Below are positions 1 through 8,114 of a stretch of DNA of 22,680 bases, one piece after another. The stretch's first letter is position 1; each line of letters begins with the position of its first letter. The stretch is from Gammaproteobacteria bacterium UBA2679. Lineage in GTDB: Bacteria; Pseudomonadota; Gammaproteobacteria; Pseudomonadales; Oleiphilaceae. Position numbers and translations under genes: made by a program. The notes beneath the pieces were generated by a model. It did not search any database. It was given only the letters and a program-made list of their open reading frames with translations, and had not been told where the DNA came from. Where the stretch lies: assembly GCA_002354735.1 (NCBI GenBank), contig DEMD01000015.1:1-22680 (forward strand), in the 5' to 3' direction.

Positions 1-194
1 ATTAACCAGACGGGACACTAGCGTGCGATTATGCCTTCTCCGAGAGCGAACGTCTTTAGACCACACCTCGAAGCTGCCAAGGGAAAAAAATGGGATCAGT
101 CACAGCCGTTAGCAAGCGCTTTCGAAAGAGCCACATCAGGCACTGGAGCCTGTTGAACTAATCTCTTGAACGATATCGCTAATCACGGGGAATT
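1..194. other. Intergenic leader before PspC gene
   Basis: No coding region is supported here. A TTGAAC at 153-158 and a GCTAAT at 178-183 could be weak -35 and -10 elements, but the 19-bp spacing is long. The useful signal is the GGGG-AATT ribosome site at 187-194, just before the ATG of the next gene. Confidence 0.3.
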
Positions 195-410
195 ATGCAG
201 CTAAAAAAATCGAAACGCCGAGTCCTGTTCGGTGTGGCAGGTGGGATCGCAGAATACCGCAATACCAGCGCTTTCAAGGTTCGAATGTTTGGGCTTCTGG
301 TTTTGCTCATCACTGGCGGAGCCGTGATCCCTGTCTATCTGGTCTTGGCGCTCGTCTTGCCACCAGCAGATCAGGCTGGTTCTCCCAACGGGACGAATCC
401 TGCCGAATAA
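195..410 (+). CDS. Small PspC-domain inner membrane protein
   Basis: A 71-residue protein made up almost entirely of one PspC domain. The N-terminal basic stretch is followed by GVAGGIAEY (about residues 13-21), the family's hallmark, where GVCGGIAEYF is usual. One hydrophobic segment follows at about residues 30-56, ending in the typical ALVLP. PspC proteins sit in the inner membrane and take part in envelope stress sensing with PspA and PspB. No pspA or pspB is visible here, so this is an orphan domain protein and its partner is unknown. The ATG is preceded by a GGGG Shine-Dalgarno site. The next gene begins 30 bp downstream on the same strand, so the two are probably co-transcribed. The family call is firm; the role is inferred. 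Confidence 0.85.
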   Translation: MQLKKSKRRVLFGVAGGIAEYRNTSAFKVRMFGLLVLLITGGAVIPVYLVLALVLPPADQAGSPNGTNPAE

Positions 411-440
411 AAGGCGAAGCGGTCCCAAGGAAGTCTCTCA

Positions 441-884
441 ATGAATTACGAAACCCTGGACACGATCGCCGATGCCTACGTGCCTCTGCTCGGTGTCATC
501 TGCATCGTGTTGATCGCCCAAAGAGCCTTGGTTACAGACTGGGCTCAAGCACGCAAAGGTGTGCTGCTCCTTATCCATGGTCTCATAGTCACCTACGGTC
601 TGATGGTACTGGATTATCAACTGGGCATCTGGCCTGCAGTCGGGCTTGACTACAGCACTCATTCAGCAATCGCTATCAGTCTGGTTTTAGTCGCGCTCTT
701 CATGATGCCGTCATTGTTATGGCCGCTCGTTTCGTCATTAGTCGGCTACGGGCTCCTCATGCTATATCAGAACTACCACACGCTGGCTGACATACTCACT
801 ACAGGTGCTGTGGTGTCGCTACTGATTTTCCCTGTGGGATATGTCCTGTTCCGTCCAAAAAAAAGTTCGAACGAAACAGCGTGA
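441..884 (+). CDS. Degenerate PAP2-like membrane protein
   Basis: A 147-residue, strongly hydrophobic protein with about four or five membrane segments. Two stretches resemble the type-2 phosphatidic acid phosphatase (PAP2) active site. YSTHSA at 71-76 stands where PSGH is usual and keeps the His (H74). NYHTLADILTTG at 111-122 resembles the third motif and keeps His113 and Asp117. The first motif (K-x6-RP) and the Arg of the third motif are not seen, so phosphatase activity is doubtful. AAGGAAG lies 8 bases before the ATG. It follows the PspC gene closely and probably shares its transcript. It could be a divergent lipid phosphatase or a structural relative; the similarity is at motif level only. 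Confidence 0.5.
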   Translation: MNYETLDTIADAYVPLLGVICIVLIAQRALVTDWAQARKGVLLLIHGLIVTYGLMVLDYQLGIWPAVGLDYSTHSAIAISLVLVALFMMPSLLWPLVSSLVGYGLLMLYQNYHTLADILTTGAVVSLLIFPVGYVLFRPKKSSNETA

Positions 885-1161
885 CCCCTCGACCGCATTA
901 AGCCCGTCCGCCCCGAAATTGCTTCAGGCCTTAAACGCTTCTATTGTTCAAGAAGAGGACAACTGACACCGCTGAGGCCACCATCCATGCTAACGACCTG
1001 CCCACATCAATACCTGACCTTGAGATGCTGTAGACAATTTTCTCACTTTTAGCACTATCGCAACTGGACATCTTACGTTAACGTTAACGTAACCCAACAT
1101 GTTCTACCGGCGCCCTCACAAGGGGCTCTCCGGCCCTCGGACCCAATCAGGAAGAGGAATT
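885..1161. other. Intergenic region upstream of BCKDH operon
   Basis: A non-coding stretch of 277 bases. It holds a perfect palindrome (listed separately) and a weak promoter-like pair: TAGACA at 1031-1036 and CACTAT at 1053-1058, 16 bp apart. If that promoter is real, transcription would begin near 1065 and the palindrome would lie just downstream of the start. No clear terminator for the preceding genes was seen. Confidence 0.35.
1073..1092. promoter_or_regulatory. Perfect 20-bp palindrome, candidate operator of BCKDH operon
   Basis: TTACGTTAACGTTAACGTAA equals its own reverse complement over all 20 bases and consists of nested ACGTTAACGT units. It lies 69 bases before the E1 alpha ATG. 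Its position and symmetry suggest a dimeric regulator site. It recalls the ACGT-containing sites of the MerR-family regulator LiuR, which controls branched-chain amino acid catabolism in many Gammaproteobacteria, but that comparison is from memory. No regulator gene is in the window. Confidence 0.55.
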
Positions 1162-2367
1162 ATGACAACAACAAAAAAATCGAAAGACGTTCATTCGCCG
1201 GTTTTTACAGACGGCGCGGAATTCAGCATCCCGACATTCTCCCTGCTAAAGGTGGATGGGACGCTCCATAAGGGCGGCAAGCCCCCCGAGCTGAATGAGT
1301 CGCAGGCCCTGCGTATCTATCGCAGCATGGTTTCAACCCGGATTCTGGATGAGCGCATGCTCGCTGCTCAGCGTCAGGGTCGTCTCAGTTTCTACATGCA
1401 GTGTACGGGTGAGGAAGCCGCCGTAGTCGGCAGCACCGCCGCACTGGACGATAGTGACATGATCATGGCGCAATACCGTGAGCAGGCTTCACTGGCGTAT
1501 CGTGGCTTCACCATCGAAGAGTTCATGAACCAGCTGTTCGGTAATGACCTTGACTACGGTAAAGGCCGCCAGATGCCGGTGCATTATGGTTCGACCAAGC
1601 TCAATTACATGACGGTGTCATCGCCGCTCGCCACTCAGATACCACAAGCCACCGGCTACGCCTATGGCCAGAAACTCGCTGGCGATGGTCACTGTACAGC
1701 GGTCTACTTCGGTGAGGGCGCCGCTTCCGAAGGTGACTTCCATGCGGCACTGAATATGGCCGCCGTTCTGCGTGTCCCTGTCATCTTCCTGTGCCGCAAT
1801 AATGGCTACGCGATATCCACGCCCGCTGTTGAACAGTTCGCGGCAGACGGCGTGGCACCGAGGGCCTTCGGCTACAAGATGGATGTCATCCGGGTGGATG
1901 GCAACGACATCCTCGCAGTCCTGGCAGCCACGCGAGCTGCTCGCAAACTCGCCGTCGATGACAATCGACCGGTGCTGATCGAGATGCTCACCTACCGGCT
2001 CGCTGCGCATTCCTCGTCAGATGATCCGTCCGGCTATCGCAGCAAGGATGAAGAAGCCGTCTGGCACGACAAGGATCCGATCCTGCGGATGCAGCGCTGG
2101 CTGATCAAGAAGAAATGGTGGGACGAGAGCCAGGAAAAGAACTTGCAGGAGAGTCTCCGCAAGGAGGTCCTGGAAACCATGAAGCGCGCGCAGAAACGTT
2201 CGCCTCCGCCGCTGGAGTCACTCATCACCGACGTCTACGAGCAGGTGCCGCCCGCCCTGAATGCTCAGATGGACAAGCTCAAGGCGCATATCCGCAGGTA
2301 TCCAAACGAGTACCCGAAGTCGGCGGATCAGGCACGCGAAGGCCAAGTTAGAGAGGAGGGCGCGTAA
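1162..2367 (+). CDS. Branched-chain 2-oxoacid dehydrogenase E1 alpha subunit
   Basis: The thiamine-diphosphate-binding alpha chain of the E1 decarboxylase, which acts on the keto acids of Val, Leu and Ile. The TPP-binding region is GEGAASEGD (185-193) through [10 protein letters not shown] (211-220), the same form as the mitochondrial BCKDHA protein. The phosphorylation loop reads [13 protein letters not shown] (282-294). It keeps the serines equivalent to mammalian site 1 (Ser284) and site 2 (Ser294), ten residues apart. The WWDE motif and the DVYEQVP segment near the C-terminus also match the mitochondrial type. The frame is open from an ATG at 1099, but the ATG at 1162 has an AGGAAGAGGAA ribosome site just upstream and fits the family N-terminus, giving 401 residues. 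E1 beta begins 1 bp after the stop. Confidence 0.95.
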   Translation: MTTTKKSKDVHSPVFTDGAEFSIPTFSLLKVDGTLHKGGKPPELNESQALRIYRSMVSTRILDERMLAAQRQGRLSFYMQCTGEEAAVVGSTAALDDSDMIMAQYREQASLAYRGFTIEEFMNQLFGNDLDYGKGRQMPVHYGSTKLNYMTVSSPLATQIPQATGYAYGQKLAGDGHCTAVYFGEGAASEGDFHAALNMAAVLRVPVIFLCRNNGYAISTPAVEQFAADGVAPRAFGYKMDVIRVDGNDILAVLAATRAARKLAVDDNRPVLIEMLTYRLAAHSSSDDPSGYRSKDEEAVWHDKDPILRMQRWLIKKKWWDESQEKNLQESLRKEVLETMKRAQKRSPPPLESLITDVYEQVPPALNAQMDKLKAHIRRYPNEYPKSADQAREGQVREEGA

Positions 2368-2368
2368 G

Positions 2369-3346
2369 ATGGCTAAGATGAATATGCTCCAGGCCATCAA
2401 CGATGCGCTTGATATCGCTATGGCTGCCAATGACAAGGTGCTCTGCTTCGGCGAAGACGTCGGTGTGTTTGGTGGTGTGTTTCGCGCGACCAGTAACCTG
2501 CAGAAAAAGTACGGCCGTTCCCGCTGTTTCAACACGCCTATTGTGGAACAGGGAATCATCGGTTTCGCCAATGGCCTGGCCGCTCAGGGATCGATACCGG
2601 TGGCAGAGATCCAGTTCGCGGATTACATCTTTCCGGCCTTCGATCAGATCGTTAACGAAACGGCCAAGTTCCGTTACCGCTCAGGGAATCTCTTCAACGT
2701 CGGCGGCCTCACTATCCGTACGCCTTATGGCGCGGGTATCTCAGGCGGCCTGTACCACTCTCAGTCGCCGGAAGCCTACTTCGCTCACACGCCGGGCCTG
2801 CAGATTGTGGTTCCACGAAATCCCCACCAGGCCAAAGGCCTGTTGTTGGCCGCTATCAATGACCCGAACCCCACCCTGTTTTTTGAGCCCAAGCGCCTGT
2901 ACCGCGCCTCCGTCGGTGAGGTGCCTGAAGGCGAATACGAGCTACCGCTGGGCAAGGCCGAAGTCATCAAGGAGGGCACAGATGTGACCGTGCTGGGTTG
3001 GGGCGCGCAGATGGAAGTGATCGCAAAAGCGGTCGAACGAGCCGAAAAAGACGGCTTCTCCTGCGAAGTGATCGACCTGCGCACCATCCTGCCCTGGGAT
3101 GTCGAGACCGTCGTCGAATCCGTCCTGAAGACCGGTCGACTGGTAGTCACCCATGAAGCCCCGCTCACGGGTGGCTTTGCCGGAGAAATCGCCGCGACCA
3201 TACAGGAGCGCTGCTTCCTCTATCTAGAGTCGCCAATTGCTCGCGTCACCGGTATGGATACGCCAGTGCCGTTGGTGCTGGAGAAAGAACATTTACCCAA
3301 TGAACTGAAAGTCTATGACGCCATTCGCGAAAGCGTGGAATTTTAA
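2369..3346 (+). CDS. Branched-chain 2-oxoacid dehydrogenase E1 beta subunit
   Basis: A 325-residue beta chain of the E1 heterotetramer. It shows [12 protein letters not shown] (about 24-35), [10 protein letters not shown] (about 50-59), [18 protein letters not shown] (about 77-94) and YHSQSPEA (about 127-134). The C-terminal transketolase half contains [12 protein letters not shown] and [13 protein letters not shown]. These segments are nearly those of mitochondrial BCKDHB, which sets it apart from pyruvate dehydrogenase beta chains. The frame is open further upstream, but the ATG at 2369 has GAGGAGGG 8 bases before it and lies 1 base after the E1 alpha stop, so the two subunits should be translated in balance. 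The next gene is E2, 26 bases on. The assignment is firm; substrate range is inferred from the family. Confidence 0.95.
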   Translation: MAKMNMLQAINDALDIAMAANDKVLCFGEDVGVFGGVFRATSNLQKKYGRSRCFNTPIVEQGIIGFANGLAAQGSIPVAEIQFADYIFPAFDQIVNETAKFRYRSGNLFNVGGLTIRTPYGAGISGGLYHSQSPEAYFAHTPGLQIVVPRNPHQAKGLLLAAINDPNPTLFFEPKRLYRASVGEVPEGEYELPLGKAEVIKEGTDVTVLGWGAQMEVIAKAVERAEKDGFSCEVIDLRTILPWDVETVVESVLKTGRLVVTHEAPLTGGFAGEIAATIQERCFLYLESPIARVTGMDTPVPLVLEKEHLPNELKVYDAIRESVEF

Positions 3347-3372
3347 GCCGATATTCGGACAGGAGACTGATC

Positions 3373-4692
3373 ATGAGTGATTTTATACTGCCCGATGTCG
3401 GTGAAGGCATCGTGGAGTGCGAAGTAGTTGAATGGCTGGTGAGCGAGGGCGATGAGATCGAGGAAGATCAGCCGGTCGTCGAAGTCATGACAGATAAGGC
3501 GCTGGTGGAAATAACGGCGCCGGAAGCGGGCCGTATCACCAGGCTTTATTATCAGAAGGAAGCGCTGGCCAAAGTGCATTCGCCGCTATTTGCGTATATG
3601 CCCAAAGGCGAGGCAGCCGAACAAGGCGTGGACGAAGCTGCAGACTCTGCAGGAGAGGTTTCATCCGGCTCGCCATCAGCTGCATCAGCTGACGTTGTAT
3701 CCGAACAGCCGTCCAGGCCTGCCACTGAAGCTCGATCGAGCAGCATCGGCGAACAGATGCGAATCCCTGCCAGCCCGGCGGTACGCAGGCTGGCTCGCGA
3801 ACACGAGCTGAACCTAGAGGACATTGACGGATCGGGCAAGGACGGCCGTGTGCTCAAGGAAGATGTCCAGGCTTATCTCGATAGCGCTTCCACCGGCCAG
3901 CGAAGCGCCACCAAGCCGGCCGATAGCAGGCCAGTTGATAAGTCTAGCGCGGCGTTGGGAGATTCAGTCAACCATGCGCCCAGCCAGGACATTCGCATAG
4001 AACCTATCCGCGGCGTGCGAGCAGTGATGGCACGGCGAATGGTTGAATCAGCCTCGACCATCCCACACTTCATTTTCAATGAGGATATCGACGTCACCGA
4101 GCTGTTGGCCCTGCGCGAGCAATTGAAGCCAGCTGCGGATGCCGCTGGTGTTCGTCTGACCTTGATGCCGTTCATCATGAAGGCCATGGCGCTGGCCATC
4201 CAGAAATTTCCGATTCTGAATAGTCGTCTGAACGCTGAAGCTACCGAGATCCACTACCTGCCGAGCTGCAACATCGGCATGGCGGTGGACAGTGAATCTG
4301 GACTCATCGTGCCGAATATAAAAGGTGTGGAAAGTCTAACCCTGGTCGAAATCGCCAGCGAAGTGGCGCGCCTGACCACGGCAGCACGGGAAGGCCGGGC
4401 CGGCCAGGCGGACCTGAAAGATGGCACCATCACCATTTCTAATATTGGCGCACTTGGCGGAACCTACGCATCGCCGATCATCAACGCACCTGAGGTGGCC
4501 ATCGTCGCGCTGGGCCGCACTCAGCATCTGCCTCGATTCGATGACAGCGGCCTGGTCGTGTCGCGGGCGATCATGCCTGTCAGCTGGGCTGGCGATCATC
4601 GCATTATCGACGGTGGCACGATTGCGCGCTTCAGCAATTGCTGGAAGGGCTATCTGGAATCACCGCAGTCCATGCTCTTGCATATGGGCTGA
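3373..4692 (+). CDS. Dihydrolipoamide acyltransferase E2 of BCKDH complex
   Basis: A 439-residue core subunit that takes the acyl group from E1 onto lipoamide and passes it to CoA. Residues 1-75 form a lipoyl domain with the lipoylated lysine in MTDKA (K42). A Ser/Ala/Glu-rich linker follows. A peripheral-subunit-binding domain lies at about 135-173 (ASPAVRRLARE to GRVLKEDV), then a second linker, then the acyltransferase domain from about 210. The catalytic motif DHRIIDGG carries His409 and Asp413. There is one lipoyl domain, as usual for BCKDH E2. AGGAGA lies 6 bases before the ATG. The E3 partner needed to reoxidise lipoamide is not in the window, so the complex must borrow an E3 encoded elsewhere. 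Confidence 0.95.
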   Translation: MSDFILPDVGEGIVECEVVEWLVSEGDEIEEDQPVVEVMTDKALVEITAPEAGRITRLYYQKEALAKVHSPLFAYMPKGEAAEQGVDEAADSAGEVSSGSPSAASADVVSEQPSRPATEARSSSIGEQMRIPASPAVRRLAREHELNLEDIDGSGKDGRVLKEDVQAYLDSASTGQRSATKPADSRPVDKSSAALGDSVNHAPSQDIRIEPIRGVRAVMARRMVESASTIPHFIFNEDIDVTELLALREQLKPAADAAGVRLTLMPFIMKAMALAIQKFPILNSRLNAEATEIHYLPSCNIGMAVDSESGLIVPNIKGVESLTLVEIASEVARLTTAAREGRAGQADLKDGTITISNIGALGGTYASPIINAPEVAIVALGRTQHLPRFDDSGLVVSRAIMPVSWAGDHRIIDGGTIARFSNCWKGYLESPQSMLLHMG

Positions 4693-4695
4693 TTG

Positions 4696-6561
4696 ATGCT
4701 CTCCCGGCCGACGCAGCCAGCCCAACTTCAGCAGTTCTACATTCCGGAAGAGCAGTCCATCTATCTGCTCAGCCAGGATGATGCGAAGAAGCTGAAGGAC
4801 TGGGTGGCGCTGTGCACGGATCAACTTCGGCAGCTGGGCTATCGCGATATCGAGATGATCGGCAAGGGGGCCTACGGTTTTGTGTTTGCCGGCCGCCCGG
4901 CGGTGCAGGCACAGCGCGATGTCGAGCACGTTTTCAAGTTCACCCGGGTTACCCTGGCGCAGCATTTACAGGACCGGCTGGAAGATGAAGCCTTCATCCT
5001 GGAACAAGTCGAGCATCCACGTGTGCCACGTTTCATTGCCTTTCAGCGGGCAGGCAATCAGCCTATTCTGGTGATGGAGCGTGCACCAGGATTCAACCTG
5101 GAACAGGTCTCCCTTCGAGCCGGGAGGCTGAGTCCTCGCCTGATCATCCGTATCGCCGATCAGCTGGCCGATATTCTGCGCAAGCTACGCCGAGAGTCGG
5201 GCCATTCAGGTAAGCCTATCGTTCACGGCGACATCAAACCCTCGAATCTCGTCTTTGATGATGAGTCCGAAAATATCGCCCTGATCGATTGGGGCTCGGC
5301 GGTATTTGCGCAGTTGGATGCTAATCAGCAGTTCGTGACCGCCAATGTGATGGATCTGATGTCCGACAACCTGCAGCAGACTAACGCGCGCCTGGGTGAT
5401 GTGTATTTTATCGGCGATGAACAGCTCAACGGCGGTCTGTCGTCCCCGCGCTTCGATGAACAGGGTGCTGCAGGTACGCTATATGCGTTGGCCTCGGGCC
5501 AATCCTGTCGCTTCGGACATCGCGCCATGCCAGCCACGTCACTCGGGTTGCCCATGGAATTTGCCCGCATGCTCGATGGAATGCTGGATCCGGATCCGCA
5601 GATTCGCGCGCGTGCTGGTGACTACTACCTGCGTGAGATGCCCCGAATGGCCCGGCTGGTGATTATCGATCTCCATGAGCCGCCACCTATACCCCTGGTG
5701 CCGGTCTGGACGCGGCAGTCTCGGCGGGATGTGGATACCGTGGTGTACAGCTCCCGAAAGTCCTTCCTGCGTGAAGCAGGGGCGCCTGAAACGCTCAGTG
5801 AGGTGAATGATGTTCAGCTCGATCGCTACTACAAGAATTTCATGCAGGGCATGGGTGATACCGAAAAGGCCTTCCTTGCCGCCGTTAGTCGCCTGGGGCA
5901 ATATCCGGTAGAAGGCGGTCTAGCCGTGCGCTGGGAGGCCGAAGGCGTGTACGTGGATACCTCATTGAACCTGCATGATCCTGCGCTCAAGAGCAGCTTT
6001 GTAACGGCCGTGAACAACATGGTGAACCTGGCGCAGGCGATCTATCGCCAGGGCATTTTCAAGAGCTGTCTGTTCAATGCGCGCGATACCCTGCACCTCG
6101 ATCGTGACCAGCCGGATCAACCCTTCCATATCGAGAAGGGTTTGCGCCTGCCGTACCAGGTCAGCAAAGCGCCGGAACTCGAAGACCGCTCGCGGGTGCA
6201 TTCCTATTTCGAAGATGGGCCAGACCCCGATGAGTTCCTGACCTTGCCACAGCCCATCATCCAGGCGCTCGAAGCGCTGAACACCATCCACCACACCGGT
6301 ATGATCATCTTCGAAGCTTTACCGAAACACCTCAAGATTCACAGTCACTACCGCTTGCTGGCGCCAGACAGGGAAGAAGAGTTCCGCCAGCGGCTGGATG
6401 AGATCCTGGCGGCGGTCGATCAAATATCAGGTCTCGGTGTTTCGGGCTTCATGAAAATGCCATACAAGGACACGCGGTTCTTTCCGCATATCCAAAAGAT
6501 GCCTGAGCGGTTCTATCCGCGTAATCCGAGGGCCTTAGCCAAAGGGAGCAATGCATGCTGA
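4696..6561 (+). CDS. Hanks-type Ser/Thr protein kinase with unknown C-terminal domain, in the BCKDH operon
   Basis: A 621-residue cytoplasmic protein; no membrane segment is seen. The kinase domain spans about 50-325. It has the glycine loop GKGAYG (56-61), the ATP-anchoring lysine in HVFKF (K81), a likely alpha-C glutamate (E98), the catalytic loop VHGDIKPSN with D179, K181 and N184, and DWG in place of DFG (D198). The HRD arginine is glycine, so it is a non-RD kinase that may not need activation-loop phosphorylation. The helical end FARMLDGMLDPDPQIRARA is typical. Residues 335-621 match no domain I know. All key catalytic residues are present, so it is probably active. The ATG at 4696 follows the E2 stop by 3 bases (TTG at 4693 is an alternative). 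The end overlaps the serine dehydratase start by 7 bases. This context suggests control of BCKDH or of amino acid catabolism; the substrate is unknown. Confidence 0.85.
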   Translation: MLSRPTQPAQLQQFYIPEEQSIYLLSQDDAKKLKDWVALCTDQLRQLGYRDIEMIGKGAYGFVFAGRPAVQAQRDVEHVFKFTRVTLAQHLQDRLEDEAFILEQVEHPRVPRFIAFQRAGNQPILVMERAPGFNLEQVSLRAGRLSPRLIIRIADQLADILRKLRRESGHSGKPIVHGDIKPSNLVFDDESENIALIDWGSAVFAQLDANQQFVTANVMDLMSDNLQQTNARLGDVYFIGDEQLNGGLSSPRFDEQGAAGTLYALASGQSCRFGHRAMPATSLGLPMEFARMLDGMLDPDPQIRARAGDYYLREMPRMARLVIIDLHEPPPIPLVPVWTRQSRRDVDTVVYSSRKSFLREAGAPETLSEVNDVQLDRYYKNFMQGMGDTEKAFLAAVSRLGQYPVEGGLAVRWEAEGVYVDTSLNLHDPALKSSFVTAVNNMVNLAQAIYRQGIFKSCLFNARDTLHLDRDQPDQPFHIEKGLRLPYQVSKAPELEDRSRVHSYFEDGPDPDEFLTLPQPIIQALEALNTIHHTGMIIFEALPKHLKIHSHYRLLAPDREEEFRQRLDEILAAVDQISGLGVSGFMKMPYKDTRFFPHIQKMPERFYPRNPRALAKGSNAC

Positions 6562-7958
6562 GTGTTCTGGATATCTTCAAGATTGGCCTCGGCCCGTCCA
6601 GCTCCCATTCTGTCGGCCCGATGCGCATTGGCAAGCGCTTTGTCGACGCGATATGCGAGCGGGATCTGCTGAACAGGGTCTGCCGCATAACGGTCGATCT
6701 GAATGGCTCTCTGGGTGCCACGGGTCTGGGACATGGTTCAGACAAGGCCATTATGCTGGGTCTGATAGGCTTCGAACCTGAAACTGCAGACCCTGATGAG
6801 GCTGAGCAGTCATATCAAAGGATCAGGAGAGCAGGGCAGCTCACGCCCCGTGCAGGATCCAGAATCAATTTCAACTACGACACTGATCTTCGCCTACGGC
6901 CTGAAATCATTCCGACCCTGCACCCGAACGAGGTGTTACTTTCAGCAAGAGATGCAGACAACATCATCCTGCTGCAGGAGACCTGGTATTCAGTAGGTGG
7001 TGGCTTTATCGCAACAGCACAGCAGCTGGAGAAGCCGGCGGAGAATGACTTGATCGGCCTGAAACAACGCGCCCCACATCCTTTCTTCTCGGCCAACGAA
7101 CTGCTGAAGAAGTGCAAGATGCTGAACGTGAGCATTGCCGAGCTCATGCTGCTCAACGAGGACAGCTTCAGATCGCGAGAGGCAACCGAGCAGGGGCTAG
7201 ATCGAATCTGGCAGGTGATGTCGGAGTGCATCGACCGCGGACTCTCCCAGACTGGATGCCTACCCGGTGGGCTCGAAGTGGACCGCCGAGCTGCCGGGCT
7301 GTATCAGAAGCTGCAGGAAGATGCTCGAAAGGCGAAGCTCGATCAGACACCCGCGCAAGAGCCAGAACTCCTGTTCGACTGGTTGAACGTCTACGCCATG
7401 GCCGTCAACGAAGAGAATGCAGCCGGCGGGCGTGTCGTGACAGCGCCGACCAATGGTGCGGCGGGCATCATCCCCTCAGTCATCAGACACTACTGCGTGT
7501 CAGTTAACGGCAGTACTCAAGAAGCCATTCGAACCTTCCTGCTCACCGCGGGCGGCATAGGCATGCTGTACAAGCAGCGCGCATCGATTTCAGGCGCAGA
7601 GATGGGCTGCCAGGGTGAGGTTGGCGTCGCCTGCTCGATGGCCGCGGGCGCTCTTGCCGCAGTCTGGGGCGGCACACCAGCCCAGGTCGAACACGCCGCT
7701 GAAATCGGTATGGAGCATAACCTCGGCCTGACCTGCGACCCGGTCGGCGGCCTCGTCCAGATCCCCTGCATCGAACGCAACGCCATGGGCGCGGTGAAGG
7801 CCGTCAACGCCGCCAGACTGGCGCTACGGGCGTCGCACACGCATAAAGTACAGCTCGACCAGGTGATCGAAACCATGCGTCAAACCGGCCTCGACATGTC
7901 TCGCAAGTACAAGGAGACGAGTGAGGGTGGGTTGGCGGTTAACGTCATTGAGTGCTGA
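6555..7958 (+). CDS. sdaA: L-serine ammonia-lyase, iron-sulfur dependent, single-chain
   Basis: Deaminates L-serine to pyruvate and ammonia using a [4Fe-4S] cluster as Lewis acid. The 467 residues hold both the N-terminal beta domain ([14 protein letters not shown], 10-23) and the catalytic alpha domain. Cluster ligands are predicted as Cys352 (MGCQGEVG), Cys394 (LTCDPVGG) and Cys405 (IPCIERN). The last residue is Cys467. Spacings of 42, 11 and 62 residues match, from memory, the ligands Cys343, 385, 396 and tail Cys458 of the Legionella pneumophila enzyme, in which the C-terminal Cys plugs the active site as the fourth ligand. AAGGGAG precedes the ATG, which overlaps the kinase gene by 7 bases and implies coupled translation. 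A decayed relative lies at 15040-15362. Confidence 0.95.
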   Translation: MLSVLDIFKIGLGPSSSHSVGPMRIGKRFVDAICERDLLNRVCRITVDLNGSLGATGLGHGSDKAIMLGLIGFEPETADPDEAEQSYQRIRRAGQLTPRAGSRINFNYDTDLRLRPEIIPTLHPNEVLLSARDADNIILLQETWYSVGGGFIATAQQLEKPAENDLIGLKQRAPHPFFSANELLKKCKMLNVSIAELMLLNEDSFRSREATEQGLDRIWQVMSECIDRGLSQTGCLPGGLEVDRRAAGLYQKLQEDARKAKLDQTPAQEPELLFDWLNVYAMAVNEENAAGGRVVTAPTNGAAGIIPSVIRHYCVSVNGSTQEAIRTFLLTAGGIGMLYKQRASISGAEMGCQGEVGVACSMAAGALAAVWGGTPAQVEHAAEIGMEHNLGLTCDPVGGLVQIPCIERNAMGAVKAVNAARLALRASHTHKVQLDQVIETMRQTGLDMSRKYKETSEGGLAVNVIEC

Positions 7959-7995
7959 TACGGTGTCTATATGAATCCAGAATCCATTTTCAACG

Positions 7996-8028
7996 CGAAG
8001 GCCCTGCAGTATGGTCGCGGGCCCTTCG
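7996..8028 (+). terminator. Imperfect hairpin after sdaA, possible terminator
   Basis: CGAAGGCCC at 7996-8004 pairs with GGGCCCTTCG at 8019-8028, with one bulged G. It is 38 bases after the sdaA stop and would suit the end of the BCKDH-kinase-sdaA transcript. There is no U tract, so it is a weak candidate. Confidence 0.3.
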
Positions 8029-8114
8029 TCACTGACAGCTGAATTGCGCAAGCATATGTGGCAGAGTGCCAGCTCAGCCCCTGGTCCTGGGAGTTTTAAG
8101 TTTATGGATGAAGC

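Noticed and set aside
1099..1161. Upstream in-frame ATG extending E1 alpha by 21 residues
   Set aside because: It has no good ribosome site and lies close to the palindrome, while the ATG at 1162 has a strong site and suits the family length.
2403..2987. 194-codon plus-strand frame inside E1 beta
   Set aside because: It is the shifted frame of E1 beta, with Ser/Arg-rich sequence typical of an out-of-frame shadow.
7971..8042. A 23-codon open frame between sdaA and the AlbA_2 gene
   Set aside because: No ribosome site, and it overlaps the possible terminator hairpin; too short to support as a gene.
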